From positions 1 to 64,000 of the forward strand of contig NZ_JAJQJI010000004.1 of NCBI RefSeq assembly GCF_021213805.1: 64,000 nt of DNA, in the 5' to 3' direction. Shown in pieces: positions 49,349 through 59,455 of this stretch (position 1 is the first letter of the stretch; each line of letters begins with the position of its first letter). This stretch comes from Mycobacterium sp. MYCO198283 (lineage in GTDB: Bacteria; Actinomycetota; Actinomycetes; Mycobacteriales; Mycobacteriaceae). Both the position numbers and the translations under genes were made by a program. The notes under the pieces are model-generated. The model saw nothing but the letters and a program-made list of their open reading frames with translations. It searched no databases and was not told the DNA's origin.

Positions 49349-51337
49349 ATGCTGGGAAAGGTGGATCCATTGGAGCCCAACGGCAACGGCGCGCAGCCCG
49401 ATCCCGCAGTGGCCGGGCGGACGAACGCAGGCACCCGGCAGCGGCTCGAGCGGGTCGTCATCAGGTTCGCGGGCGATTCCGGCGACGGCATGCAGCTCAC
49501 CGGTGACCGCTTCACCTCCGAGGCGGCGCTGTTCGGCAACGACCTCGCGACGCAGCCGAACTATCCCGCCGAGATCCGGGCTCCGCAGGGCACACTGCCC
49601 GGCGTTTCGTCGTTCCAGATCCAGATCGCCGACTACGACATCCTCACCGCCGGCGACCGCCCCGACGTGCTCGTGGCGATGAACCCGGCCGCGCTGAAGG
49701 CCAACATCAAGGACCTGCCGCGCGGCGGGCTCGTCATCGCCAACTCCGACGAGTTCACCAAGCGCAACCTCGCCAAGGTCGGCTACGACGCGAACCCGCT
49801 GGAGACCGGCGAGCTCTCCGACTTCGTCGTGCAGTCGGTGGCGATGACATCGCTGACCCTGGGCGCCGTCGAGGTCATCGGCGCGTCGAAGAAGGACGGC
49901 CAGCGGGCGAAGAACATGTTCGCGCTCGGCCTGCTGTCCTGGATGTACGGCCGCGAGATCGCGCCGCAGGAGATCTACATCCGCGAGAAGTTCGCGCGCA
50001 AGCCCGAGGTCGCCGAGGTCAACGTGCTCGCGTTGCGCGCCGGCTGGAACTACGGCGAGACCACCGAGGCCTTCGGCACCACGTTCGAGGTGGCCCCCGC
50101 CAAGCTGCGCTCCGGTGAATACCGGCAGATCTCCGGCAACACCGCGCTGGCCTACGGCATCGTTGCGGCGGGCCAGCTCGCCGACACCCAGGTGGTGCTC
50201 GGCACCTATCCGATCACGCCCGCGTCGGACATCCTGCACGAGCTGTCGAAGCACAAGCAGTTCAACGTGCTCACCTTCCAGGCCGAGGACGAGATCGCCG
50301 GTATCGGTGCGGCCATCGGCGCGTCCTACGGCGGTGCGCTGGGCGTTACGAGCACCTCCGGGCCCGGTATCGCGCTGAAGGCCGAGGCGATCGGCCTCGC
50401 GGTGATGACCGAGTTGCCGCTCGTCGTCATCGACGTGCAGCGCGGCGGCCCGTCGACCGGACTTCCCACCAAGACCGAACAGGCCGATCTGCTGCAGGCG
50501 CTGTTCGGCCGCAACGGCGAATCGCCGGTGGCCGTGCTGGCGCCGCGCTCGCCGTCGGACTGCTTCGAGGTCGCCGTCGAGGCGTCGCGCATCGCGCTCA
50601 CCTACCGCACGCCCGTGATGATCCTGTCCGACGGCGCCATCGCCAACGGCTCGGAGCCGTGGCGGATCCCGGACGTGTCGACCTACCCGCCCATCGAGCG
50701 CACCGTCGCCGCGGCCGGGGAGGATTTCCAGCCCTACGCGCGTGACCCCGAGACGTTGGCCCGGCAGTTCGCGATTCCGGGCACGCCCGGCCTCGAGCAC
50801 CGCATCGGCGGCCTGGAGAAGGCGAACGGCTCCGGCAACATCTCCTACGAGCCGAAGAACCACGACCTCATGGTCCGGCTGCGGCAGGCAAAGATCGACG
50901 GCATCGCCGTCCCCGACCTCGAGGTCGACGACCCGTCGGGTGAGGCGGAGCTGCTGCTCATCGGCTGGGGGAGCAGCTACGGGCCCATCGGCGAGGCGTG
51001 CCGGCGTGCGCGCCGCGCCGGCATGAAGGTCGCCCACGCACACCTGCGCCACCTGAATCCGCTGCCGCGAAACACCGGAGACGTGCTGCGCGGCTACTCG
51101 ACGGTGGTGGCGCCGGAGATGAACCTCGGCCAGCTGGCGATGCTGCTGCGCGCCAAGTACCTGGTGGACGTGCAGTCGGTCACCAAGGTCGAAGGCATGG
51201 CGTTCCTCGCCGACGAGGTGGAAGGCATCATCGCCGCCGCCCTCGACGGGACGCTGGCCGAAAAGGAAAGCGACAAGGCCAAATTCGCGCGGCTGGCGGC
51301 AGCCACCGTGAGCACTGGCGTAGGAGCGGATGTATGA
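49349..51337 (+). CDS. korA: 2-oxoglutarate:ferredoxin oxidoreductase subunit alpha
   Basis: 662 residues, KorA of the CoA-dependent 2-oxoglutarate:ferredoxin oxidoreductase, which forms succinyl-CoA and reduced ferredoxin as an alternative to 2-oxoglutarate dehydrogenase. The N-terminal gamma-type domain starts RVVIRFAGDSGDGMQ (GDSGDG 42-47); the alpha domain follows with TYPITPASDILHELS and RGGPSTGLPTKTEQADL. I chose ATG 49349 because GAGGAG lies 7 nt upstream; the longer GTG frame from 49253 has no ribosome site. Overlaps korB by ATGA. Confidence 0.94.
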   Translation: MLGKVDPLEPNGNGAQPDPAVAGRTNAGTRQRLERVVIRFAGDSGDGMQLTGDRFTSEAALFGNDLATQPNYPAEIRAPQGTLPGVSSFQIQIADYDILTAGDRPDVLVAMNPAALKANIKDLPRGGLVIANSDEFTKRNLAKVGYDANPLETGELSDFVVQSVAMTSLTLGAVEVIGASKKDGQRAKNMFALGLLSWMYGREIAPQEIYIREKFARKPEVAEVNVLALRAGWNYGETTEAFGTTFEVAPAKLRSGEYRQISGNTALAYGIVAAGQLADTQVVLGTYPITPASDILHELSKHKQFNVLTFQAEDEIAGIGAAIGASYGGALGVTSTSGPGIALKAEAIGLAVMTELPLVVIDVQRGGPSTGLPTKTEQADLLQALFGRNGESPVAVLAPRSPSDCFEVAVEASRIALTYRTPVMILSDGAIANGSEPWRIPDVSTYPPIERTVAAAGEDFQPYARDPETLARQFAIPGTPGLEHRIGGLEKANGSGNISYEPKNHDLMVRLRQAKIDGIAVPDLEVDDPSGEAELLLIGWGSSYGPIGEACRRARRAGMKVAHAHLRHLNPLPRNTGDVLRGYSTVVAPEMNLGQLAMLLRAKYLVDVQSVTKVEGMAFLADEVEGIIAAALDGTLAEKESDKAKFARLAAATVSTGVGADV

Positions 51338-52416
51338 CAGACCTGATCAGCGGCGGCCTCGCCGGTACCGATCTCGGGTTGACCGGGATCAGCGGTGTCC
51401 CCACGACGGACACGCCGCAGAAGGGCAAGGACTTCACCAGCGACCAGGAGGTGCGCTGGTGCCCGGGCTGCGGTGACTACGTCATCCTCAACACCATCCG
51501 GAACTTCCTGCCGGAGCTGGGGCTGCGCCGCGAGAACATGGTGTTCGTCAGCGGCATCGGCTGCTCCAGCCGGTTCCCGTACTACCTGGAGACCTACGGC
51601 CTGCACTCCATCCACGGCCGCGCCCCCACCATTGCGACCGGGCTCGCGCTGGCCCGCCCGGACCTGTCGGTGTGGGTGGTCACCGGTGACGGCGACTCGC
51701 TGTCCATCGGCGGCAACCACCTCATCCATGCGCTGCGGCGCAACATCAACCTCAAGATCCTGCTGTTCAACAACCGGATCTACGGGCTGACCAAGGGCCA
51801 GTACTCGCCGACCTCGGAGGTCGGCAAGGTCACCAAGTCGACCCCGATGGGATCGCTGGACTACCCGTTCAACCCCGCGTCCCTGGCGCTGGGCGCCGAG
51901 GCGTCGTTCTTCGGGCGGGCGCTCGATTCCGACCGCAAGGGCCTCACGGAAGTGCTTCGCGCCGCCGCACAGCATCGCGGGTCGGCGCTGGTGGAGATCC
52001 TGCAGGACTGCCCGATCTTCAACGACGGCTCGTTCGACGTGCTCCGCAAGGAAGGCTCGGAGGAGCGCGTCATCAACGTCCGGGCCGGCGAACCCATCAC
52101 GTTCGGCAACGACGGCGAATACTGCGTTGTGAAGTCCGGTTTCGGCCTGGACGTCGCCAAGACGGCCGAGGTGTCCCGCGACGAGATCGTGGTCCACGAT
52201 CCGGCGCAGCGCGACTCGGCGTACGCGTTCGCGCTGTCCCGGCTGTCGGACCAGAACCTGGACCACACCGTCATGGGGATCTTCCGGCAGGTGAACCGTC
52301 CCACCTACGACGACCTGGCCCGCGACCAGATCAAGGTGGCGCGCGAGAAGACGCCGCACGACCAGGCGGCACTGCAGTCGCTGCTTCGCGGCCGCGACAC
52401 CTGGACCGTCGACTAA
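51334..52416 (+). CDS. korB: 2-oxoglutarate:ferredoxin oxidoreductase subunit beta
   Basis: 360 residues, thiamine-diphosphate and [4Fe-4S]-binding subunit. Cluster cysteines in WCPGCG (43, 46), GIGCSS (77) and ILQDCP (~224); TPP motif [13 protein letters not shown] through FNN (118-147). Forms the KorAB heterodimer in the TCA-linked pathway. Translationally coupled to korA. Matches Rv2454c. Confidence 0.96.
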   Translation: MTDLISGGLAGTDLGLTGISGVPTTDTPQKGKDFTSDQEVRWCPGCGDYVILNTIRNFLPELGLRRENMVFVSGIGCSSRFPYYLETYGLHSIHGRAPTIATGLALARPDLSVWVVTGDGDSLSIGGNHLIHALRRNINLKILLFNNRIYGLTKGQYSPTSEVGKVTKSTPMGSLDYPFNPASLALGAEASFFGRALDSDRKGLTEVLRAAAQHRGSALVEILQDCPIFNDGSFDVLRKEGSEERVINVRAGEPITFGNDGEYCVVKSGFGLDVAKTAEVSRDEIVVHDPAQRDSAYAFALSRLSDQNLDHTVMGIFRQVNRPTYDDLARDQIKVAREKTPHDQAALQSLLRGRDTWTVD

Positions 52417-52419
52417 CGT
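52414..52419 (+). promoter_or_regulatory. leaderless-type -10 box (TAACGT) of mobA
   Basis: TAACGT, 7 nt, GTG at 52427. It contains the korB stop codon; mobA could be served both by this and by korAB read-through. Confidence 0.4.
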
Positions 52420-52426
52420 TCCACCC

Positions 52427-52996
52427 GTGACGTCGGGAGCCCCATTGGCCGCCATCGTGCTGGCCGGTGGGGCTTCTCGGCGCATGGGCCGCGACAAGGC
52501 GACGCTGCTCTACGACGCCGGGTCGGGACCCGTCACGCTCGTCGAGCATGTGGTCTCCGTGGTCGCCCAGCGGTGCGATCCGGTTTTCGTCATGGCCGCC
52601 CAGGGGCAGCCGCTGCCGGAGTTGCCGGTGCCGGTGCTGCGCGACGAAGTGCGTGGCGTGGGCCCGCTGCTCGCGACCGGGCGCGGGCTGCGGGCAGCCG
52701 CCGCGGCCGGCTGCGAGCGTGCGTTCGTGTGCGCCGTCGACATGCCGCACCTGACCGTCGACCTGATCGACGACCTCGCGCGGCGCCGCGGTGCGGACGT
52801 GGTGTTGCCGTGGGACGGCCGCGACCACTACCTCGCGGCGATTTACTCCACCGCCCTGGTGCCGCTCGTCGACGCCCTCATCGCTCGCGGTGAGCGCAGC
52901 ATGCGCGCCCTCGCGGACGCCGCGCTGACCCAGCGCATCGTGATGGCGCGGACGCCTGTGCTGGCGAATGTCAACTCGCCGGCCGATCTCGGATAG
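52427..52996 (+). CDS. mobA: molybdenum cofactor guanylyltransferase
   Basis: 189 residues. The GTP-binding signature [13 protein letters not shown] (12-24) and the later [10 protein letters not shown] (metal-binding Asp) define the MobA/MobA-like nucleotidyltransferase family, which attaches GMP to Mo-molybdopterin for enzymes such as formate dehydrogenase. Counterpart of Rv2453c after korB. GTG start. A 7-bp hairpin follows the stop. Confidence 0.92.
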   Translation: MTSGAPLAAIVLAGGASRRMGRDKATLLYDAGSGPVTLVEHVVSVVAQRCDPVFVMAAQGQPLPELPVPVLRDEVRGVGPLLATGRGLRAAAAAGCERAFVCAVDMPHLTVDLIDDLARRRGADVVLPWDGRDHYLAAIYSTALVPLVDALIARGERSMRALADAALTQRIVMARTPVLANVNSPADLG

Positions 52997-53008
52997 CGCA
53001 CGGGCATT

Positions 53009-53025
53009 GTCAGCAAACTGCTGAC
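53009..53025 (+). terminator. short hairpin terminator after mobA
   Basis: GTCAGCA and TGCTGAC form a perfect 7-bp stem with a 3-nt AAC loop, followed by GTCTCTTC, a partly T-rich tail. Confidence 0.5.
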
Positions 53026-53421
53026 GTCTCTTCACCCGCCGAACGGCGTTCGGTGGCGGACGTCCAGGTTCCGTCATCTGCCGATATCAGCGCGGTATTC
53101 GACGCTAGCGCCGGTTGCGCCTCGCGTCCCCGGGTCGGTGAGCGGCGACCGATCGGCAGTCGCGGGGTTGCCGCGCTCCGAACGTGTCGCTCTTGATGAA
53201 ACTTTTGCTGCCGCAGCGGCTTTGAGTCCGAGTGGCCGGAGTCGGAGCGGGCAACACGTCAAACGAGTTGCGCGGCAAGTATTTTGACAGCAAACCGGTA
53301 ACCGGTGTGATGTGGCGTTGGTCACCCCTGGACCGGCCACGGGCCGATCTTCGCTGGTGAACCGCGCTTTCACCGGCAGGCGTGCACGCGTGTGAACCTG
53401 TGCCCCGCTTCACAAAAACAC

Positions 53422-53437
53422 CGTGAGTTGAGTCACG
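53422..53437. promoter_or_regulatory. CRP-like operator upstream of rpf
   Basis: CGTGAGTTGAGTCACG has GTGA-N6-TCAC symmetry, as in mycobacterial CRP sites (consensus TGTGA-N6-TCACA, 8 of 10). It lies ~385 bp before the rpf start, so the promoter would have to be just downstream with a long leader. Confidence 0.4.
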
Positions 53438-53654
53438 ACGGGTTTATCCCGCAGCCTCGACGAGGCTTCTCAGAATTTCTCAGCTGGCCTGCACAGACGC
53501 CTCTCAGGTTCGGCCGAGATCGGTTCGTGATCGGCGCGAGATGGCCGAGTCGGCGAGATGACTTCCACGAAAACGCCGCCTACGGTCCCTAACGGCTCGT
53601 GAAGAGCAAACAAGTTCACATCACGAAAAACTGCGTGTGAGCGCGTGGCGGGCG

Positions 53655-54143
<489 letters not shown>

Positions 54144-54152
54144 CGCGGCAGC

Positions 54153-54182
54153 GCCGGTGCCGGGCCGCGGCCCGGCACCGGC
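54153..54182. terminator. perfect 30-bp palindrome after rpfE
   Basis: GCCGGTGCCGGGCCG with its exact complement forms a 15-bp-arm hairpin 9 bp past the rpfE stop, facing the convergent FAD enzyme gene; no U-tract. Confidence 0.75.
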
Positions 54183-54224
54183 CGCCTCAGCCGCTGGCGA
54201 CCAGCTGACTCGTCGGATGTGCGG

Positions 54225-55394
54225 TCATGCCGGCGCCAGCTCACGCGTCGACGGCATCCGAAACGCATCCCGCGAGGCGACACTCGCCAGGTGGCGATCC
54301 ACGAGCGCGTCGGGCATCAGCACCGTGCTGCGCGCCAGCAGGCTCGACAGCGCCGCCGGACGCAGGTTCAGCGCCCGGCCCACCAGCTTCGACTCACGCA
54401 CCACCGCCGCGACCCGGGGCCGCCGATAGGCGACGAATCGGGTGAACGCGGCGCTCAGGGTCCCCGCGCCGTCGACGAACGCACCGAGGATCGCCGCATC
54501 CTCGAGCGCCTGACAGCCGCCCTGCCCGAGGTGCGGACGCATCGCGTGCGCGGCGTCCCCGACCAGTACCACCGGGCCGCGCGCCCACACCCGCGCCGCA
54601 TCGCGGTCATAGACGTCGTGCCGCAATACGTCCGCGGGATCCGTGCTCGCCAGCAGCGTCGGGATGGGCTCCGCCCAGTCGGCGAAGCGCTGCCGGAGAT
54701 GAGGAAGCTCGCCGCCGGCCGACACTTCGCCCTCCGGCGCGTGCCGGCTGGCGAACCAGTAGGTGTGGTCCGGCCCCAGCGGCACATGCCCGAACTCGAC
54801 CGACGGCCCGAGTGTCTCGCCCGCCAGCGCCGGGTCGAGCCGATGCGCGGCCACCCCACGCCAGGCGGTGTAACCGACATAGCGCGCGCCGAGCGGGCCG
54901 TTGAGATGACGGGCGGCCACCGAGCCCACGCCGTCGGCCCCGACCACCCCGGTCGCCTCGCACACCGAGCCGTCGCCCAGGTGCAGGCGAACGCCGCCGG
55001 CCACGATCGTCAGCCGCTCGACGGCGCTGCCGCGCTGCACGGTGCCGGGCGCCAGCGCGTCGGCCAGCGCCCGGGTGAGCAGGCTGCGCCGCACCACCGA
55101 CAGCGGCTCGCCCAAGCTGGCGACGAGCCGGTCGGCCGAACCGCGGCGCAGCCACCGGCCGTCGCGCCACCGGATCGCGCCACCGGAAACGCCGCCCCCG
55201 ACCGCCCGCACCTGCGCGCCCACCCCGAGCTCGTCCAGCGCGGCCAGCGCGTTCGGCCAGATGCTGATGCCGGCGCCCGACGAGGTGTCGAGCTGCTGCT
55301 CGAGCACGGCGACGTCATGGCCGCGGCGCTGCAGCGCGACCGCCGTCGCCAGGCCGGCGATACCGGCCCCGATGACGACGATGCGCTGAGCCAT
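54225..55394 (-). CDS. FAD-dependent monooxygenase
   Basis: 389 residues, group A flavoprotein hydroxylase. FAD-binding GAGIAGL (9-15), the GADGVGS motif binding both cofactors (~155-161), and VVLVGDAAHAMRPHLGQGG (second FAD motif). Substrate, probably an aromatic or polyketide-like compound, is unknown. Inserted between rpf and the Rv2449c-like gene, where M. tuberculosis has none. ATG at 55394; the stop is 42 bp from the rpf terminator; 60 bp separate it from the divergent reductase. Confidence 0.9.
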   Translation of the reverse strand: MAQRIVVIGAGIAGLATAVALQRRGHDVAVLEQQLDTSSGAGISIWPNALAALDELGVGAQVRAVGGGVSGGAIRWRDGRWLRRGSADRLVASLGEPLSVVRRSLLTRALADALAPGTVQRGSAVERLTIVAGGVRLHLGDGSVCEATGVVGADGVGSVAARHLNGPLGARYVGYTAWRGVAAHRLDPALAGETLGPSVEFGHVPLGPDHTYWFASRHAPEGEVSAGGELPHLRQRFADWAEPIPTLLASTDPADVLRHDVYDRDAARVWARGPVVLVGDAAHAMRPHLGQGGCQALEDAAILGAFVDGAGTLSAAFTRFVAYRRPRVAAVVRESKLVGRALNLRPAALSSLLARSTVLMPDALVDRHLASVASRDAFRMPSTRELAPA

Positions 55395-55442
55395 GGGTTG
55401 CACTGTGCTCGCCGGACCGCGACGGCGCAACGGCCGCGCCGG

Positions 55443-55448
55443 TACGTT
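55443..55448 (+). promoter_or_regulatory. leaderless-type -10 box (TACGTT)
   Basis: TACGTT, 6 nt, ATG at 55455 of the saccharopine dehydrogenase-like gene; no ribosome site. Confidence 0.5.
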
Positions 55449-55454
55449 GACGGC

Positions 55455-56717
55455 ATGGCCGCAGCGGAGCGCGAACTCGACCTGGTGCTGTTCGGAGCGA
55501 CCGGATTCGTCGGCAAGCTCACCGCCCAGTACCTGGCCGGCCGGGGCGGCGCTCGGATCGCGCTCGCGGGTCGCTCGCCGGACAAGCTCGCCGCCGTGCG
55601 CGACGAGCTGGGGCCGGCGGCCGCGGACTGGCCGGTGCTGACGGCGGACACCTCGGATCCGGCGACGCTCGCCGCGATGGCGGCGCGCACGCAGGTCGTC
55701 GTCACCACGGTGGGCCCCTACACCCGCTACGGCCTGCCGGTGGTCGAGGCCTGCGCCGCCGCCGGCACGGACTACGCCGACCTGACCGGCGAGCCGATGT
55801 TCGTCCGCAACAGCATCGACAACTTCCACGAGCAGGCGCTCGACACCGGCGCACGGATCGTGCACTCCTGCGGGTTCGACTCCATCCCGTCGGACATCAC
55901 GGTGTACGCCCTGCACCGGCGCGCGCTCGAGGACGGTACGGGTGACCTGCTGGACACCGATTTCGTGGTGCTCGGCATGTCCGGCGGACTCTCGGGCGGC
56001 ACGGCCGCGTCGGCGGTGGAGATGATGCGCACGGCCTCCACCGACCCCGCCGCCCGCCGCGCGGTGTTCGACCCCTACACGCTCAGCCCGGACCGCGAGG
56101 CGGAGCCCGACCTCGGCCGCCAACCCGATCTGCCGTGGCGACGGGGCGCCGACATCGCGCCCGAATTGGCCGGGCTGTGGACAGCGGGCTTCTTCATGGC
56201 GCCCTACAACACCCGGATCGTCCGCCGCAGCAACGCCCTGCAGGACTACGCCTACGGCCGACGATTCCGCTACACCGAGAGCATGAGCGTCGGCTCGTCG
56301 CCGGCCGCCCCGGCGCTGTCGGCGGCGGTGTCCGGCGTCGGCATCGCGGCCTTCGCGCTGGGCTCCAGGTTCTTCCGCTACCTGCCCCGCGCCGTCGTCG
56401 AGCGGGTGACGCCCGCGTCGGGCAGCGGACCCAGCGAACGCGCCCGCGAGCGCGGGTATTACCGCGCCGCGACCTACACGACCACCTCGACGGGCGCCCG
56501 GTACCGGGCCGAGATCGCGCAGCGCGGCGACCCCGGCTACAAGGCGACCGCGGTGCTGCTCGGTGAGAGCGGGCTGGCGCTGGCCCTCGACCGTGACCGG
56601 CTCGCCGACCGGTACGGCGTCTTGACCCCCGCCGCGGCCATGGGGGACGCGCTGCTGGCCAGGCTGCCCGACGCGGGGGTGTCCCTGAGCGTGACCCGGC
56701 TCGACGGCGGGAGCTGA
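55455..56717 (+). CDS. saccharopine dehydrogenase-like / trans-acting enoyl reductase family protein
   Basis: 420 residues, like Rv2449c (419). The N-terminal Rossmann motif is FGATGFVGKLTAQYLA, then VVTTVGPYTRYGLPVVEAC and CGFDSIPSDITVY, typical of the family that includes the Rv2953 trans-acting enoyl reductase of phthiocerol synthesis. A hydrophobic segment (SGVGIAAFALGSRFFRYLP) near residue 300 may touch the membrane. Role here unknown. Leaderless -10 upstream; precedes valS. Confidence 0.88.
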   Translation: MAAAERELDLVLFGATGFVGKLTAQYLAGRGGARIALAGRSPDKLAAVRDELGPAAADWPVLTADTSDPATLAAMAARTQVVVTTVGPYTRYGLPVVEACAAAGTDYADLTGEPMFVRNSIDNFHEQALDTGARIVHSCGFDSIPSDITVYALHRRALEDGTGDLLDTDFVVLGMSGGLSGGTAASAVEMMRTASTDPAARRAVFDPYTLSPDREAEPDLGRQPDLPWRRGADIAPELAGLWTAGFFMAPYNTRIVRRSNALQDYAYGRRFRYTESMSVGSSPAAPALSAAVSGVGIAAFALGSRFFRYLPRAVVERVTPASGSGPSERARERGYYRAATYTTTSTGARYRAEIAQRGDPGYKATAVLLGESGLALALDRDRLADRYGVLTPAAAMGDALLARLPDAGVSLSVTRLDGGS

Positions 56718-56734
56718 CGGCGGGCGCACCGCCG
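56718..56734 (+). terminator. weak hairpin before valS
   Basis: CGGCGG and CCGCCG, 6-bp stem around a 5-nt loop, starting directly at the stop codon; no U-tract. Confidence 0.3.
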
Positions 56735-56791
56735 CTGCCGGTGGCGCAGGTCACCCGATCGCCCAGCCGACCGGCGCCGCAGCCCCCTTCC

Positions 56792-56797
56792 TAGAAT
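56792..56797 (+). promoter_or_regulatory. leaderless-type -10 box (TAGAAT) of valS
   Basis: TAGAAT (strong -10), 6 nt, GTG at 56804. The short gap leaves no room for a T-box or ribosome site. Confidence 0.6.
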
Positions 56798-56803
56798 TGA
56801 GCG

Positions 56804-59455
56804 GTGACCGCCGACTCCACAGCCCCCGACGCCCTGCCCAAGACGTGGGAGCCGGCCGCGGTCGAGGCCGAGCTGTACCAACGCTGGGTCGATGCCGGCT
56901 ACTTCACCCCTGACTTCGACGGCGACAAGCCGCCCTACTCGATCGTGCTGCCGCCGCCCAACGTCACGGGCAGCCTGCACATGGGGCACGCGCTCGACCA
57001 CACGCTGATGGACGCGCTCACCCGGCGCAAGCGCATGCAGGGCTACGACGTGCTGTGGCTGCCCGGCATGGACCACGCCGGCATCGCGACGCAGACCGTC
57101 GTCGAGAAACAGCTGGCGGCCGACGGCAGAACCAAGGAAGACCTGGGCCGCGAGCGCTTCATCGACAAGGTGTGGGACTGGAAGCGGGAGTCCGGCGGCA
57201 CCATCGGCGCGCAGATGCGCCGCCTGGGGGACGGGGTCGACTGGTCGCGCGACCGGTTCACCATGGACGAGGGCCTGTCGCGCGCCGTCCGCACCATCTT
57301 CAAACGGCTCTACGACGCCGGACTGATCTACCAGGCCGAACGGCTGGTCAACTGGTCGCCGGTGCTGGAGACCGCGATCAGCGACCTCGAGGTGCGCTAC
57401 TCCGACGTCGAAGGCGAGCTGGTGTCGTTCCGGTACGGCTCCATGGACGACGACGAGCCGCACATCGTCGTCGCGACCACGCGCCTGGAGACCATGCTCG
57501 CCGACACCGCGATCGCGGTCCACCCGGCGGACCAGCGCTACCACCACCTCGTCGGCAAGACGCTGCCGCATCCGTTCGTCGATCGCGAGATCCGCATCGT
57601 CGCCGACGCCCACGTGGATCCAGAATTCGGCACCGGCGCCGTCAAGGTCACTCCCGCGCACGACCCGAACGACTTCGAGATCGGCGTCCGGCACGCGCTG
57701 CCGATGCCGACGATGATGGACACCAAGGGACGCGTCGCCCAGACGGGCACCGAGTTCGACGGGCTGGACCGCTTCGAAGCGCGCGTCGCGGTGCGCGAAG
57801 CCCTTGCCGCACAAGGCCGCATCGTCGCCGAGAAGCGGCCGTACCTGCACAGCGTCGGGCACTCCGAGCGCAGCGGCGAGCCGATCGAGCCGCGGCTGAG
57901 CCTGCAGTGGTGGGTGCGCGTCGAAGGGCTGGCGAAGGCGGCGGGCGACGCGGTTCGCCGCGGCGACACCGTGATCCACCCGGCAAGCCTGGAACCGCGC
58001 TGGTTCGGCTGGGTCGACAACATGCACGACTGGTGCATCTCGCGCCAGCTCTGGTGGGGTCACCGCATCCCGATCTGGCACGGCCCGAACGGCGAAAAGG
58101 TGTGCGTCGGACCGGACGAGACGCCGCCGCAGGGTTGGGAGCAGGACCCCGACGTGCTCGACACCTGGTTCTCGTCGGCGTTGTGGCCGTTCTCGACGAT
58201 GGGCTGGCCGGACCGCACGCCCGAGCTCGAGAAGTTCTATCCCACCACCGTTCTCGTCACCGGTTACGACATCCTGTTCTTCTGGGTGGCCCGGATGATG
58301 ATGTTCGGCATGTTCGTCGCCGACGACGCCGCGATCACCCTCGACGGTGCCCGCGAACCGCAGGTGCCGTTCCGGAATGTGTTCTTACACGGGCTGATTC
58401 GCGACGAGTTCGGCCGCAAGATGAGCAAATCGCGCGGCAACGGCATCGACCCGCTCGACTGGGTGGAGCGCTACGGCGCCGATGCGCTGCGCTTCACGCT
58501 GGCGCGCGGCGCCAACCCGGGCGGTGACCTGTCGGTGGGTGACGACCACGCTCGGGCGTCGCGGAACTTCGCGACGAAGATCTTCAACGCCACCCGGTTC
58601 GCGTTGATCAACGGCGCCGCCCCGGCGCCGCTGCCCGCCGCCGCCGACCTCACCGACGCCGACCGCTGGATCCTCGGCCGGCTCGACCAGGTGCTCGCCG
58701 AGGTCGACTCGGCGTTCGAGAGCTACGAGTTCAACCGGGCCTGCGAGGCGCTGTACCACTTCGCCTGGGACGAGGTCTGCGACTGGTACCTGGAACTGGC
58801 CAAGGTGGCGCTGGCCGAAGGGGAGGCGCACACCAACGCGGTGCTGGCCGTCGTGCTGGACTCGCTGCTGCGCCTGCTGCATCCGGTGATGCCCTTCGTC
58901 ACCGAGACGCTGTGGACGACGCTGACGGGCGGCGAGTCGGTGGTCGTCGCCGAGTGGCCGTCGCCGGTGGGCCTCGGCTGGGACGACGCCGCCGCGCGGC
59001 GCATCGCCGACACCCAGAAGCTGGTCACCGAGATCCGCCGCTTCCGCAGCGACCAGGGGCTCGCCGACCGGCAGCGGGTGCCCGCGCGGCTCAGCGCGCT
59101 CGACGACGCGGACCTGCAGCAGCAGGCGGCGGCGGTCACCGCGCTGGCGTGGCTCAAGCCGGCGGGCGAACAGTTCACCCCCACCGCGTCCGTCGAGGTC
59201 CGGCTCCAGCGGGGCACCGTCGTCGTCGAGCTGGACACGTCCGGCACCGTCGACGTCGAGGCCGAGCGTCGGCGGCTGCAGAAGGACCTCGCCGCGGCCG
59301 AAAAGGAGCTCGCGAGCACCAGCGGGAAGCTCGGCAACGAGAAGTTCCTGGCCAAGGCTCCGACCGAGGTGGTCGACAATATCCGGGCCCGCGCCGCGCT
59401 GGCCCGCGAGGAGGTCGACCGCATCACGGCCCGGCTGGCCGAGCTGTCGAAGTGA
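56804..59455 (+). CDS. valS: valyl-tRNA synthetase
   Basis: 883 residues, class I aminoacyl-tRNA synthetase charging tRNA-Val. HIGH motif as HMGH (59-62) in [12 protein letters not shown], connective-peptide editing domain (~190-340), KMSKS at ~539-543 in [11 protein letters not shown], anticodon-binding domain and a C-terminal coiled coil ([20 protein letters not shown]). GTG start follows a TAGAAT -10, implying a leaderless mRNA. First gene of valS-folC-DUF4233, linked by 4-nt overlaps. Confidence 0.97.
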   Translation: MTADSTAPDALPKTWEPAAVEAELYQRWVDAGYFTPDFDGDKPPYSIVLPPPNVTGSLHMGHALDHTLMDALTRRKRMQGYDVLWLPGMDHAGIATQTVVEKQLAADGRTKEDLGRERFIDKVWDWKRESGGTIGAQMRRLGDGVDWSRDRFTMDEGLSRAVRTIFKRLYDAGLIYQAERLVNWSPVLETAISDLEVRYSDVEGELVSFRYGSMDDDEPHIVVATTRLETMLADTAIAVHPADQRYHHLVGKTLPHPFVDREIRIVADAHVDPEFGTGAVKVTPAHDPNDFEIGVRHALPMPTMMDTKGRVAQTGTEFDGLDRFEARVAVREALAAQGRIVAEKRPYLHSVGHSERSGEPIEPRLSLQWWVRVEGLAKAAGDAVRRGDTVIHPASLEPRWFGWVDNMHDWCISRQLWWGHRIPIWHGPNGEKVCVGPDETPPQGWEQDPDVLDTWFSSALWPFSTMGWPDRTPELEKFYPTTVLVTGYDILFFWVARMMMFGMFVADDAAITLDGAREPQVPFRNVFLHGLIRDEFGRKMSKSRGNGIDPLDWVERYGADALRFTLARGANPGGDLSVGDDHARASRNFATKIFNATRFALINGAAPAPLPAAADLTDADRWILGRLDQVLAEVDSAFESYEFNRACEALYHFAWDEVCDWYLELAKVALAEGEAHTNAVLAVVLDSLLRLLHPVMPFVTETLWTTLTGGESVVVAEWPSPVGLGWDDAAARRIADTQKLVTEIRRFRSDQGLADRQRVPARLSALDDADLQQQAAAVTALAWLKPAGEQFTPTASVEVRLQRGTVVVELDTSGTVDVEAERRRLQKDLAAAEKELASTSGKLGNEKFLAKAPTEVVDNIRARAALAREEVDRITARLAELSK

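Noticed and set aside
53074..53592. Short frames in the gap before rpf (99 codons minus, 66 codons plus)
   Set aside because: No ribosome site, atypical composition, and overlap with the CRP-like site; not enough to call genes.
54219..55454. Upstream in-frame extension of the Rv2449c-like gene
   Set aside because: It runs antisense through the FAD monooxygenase; the Rossmann start and leaderless -10 place the true ATG at 55455.
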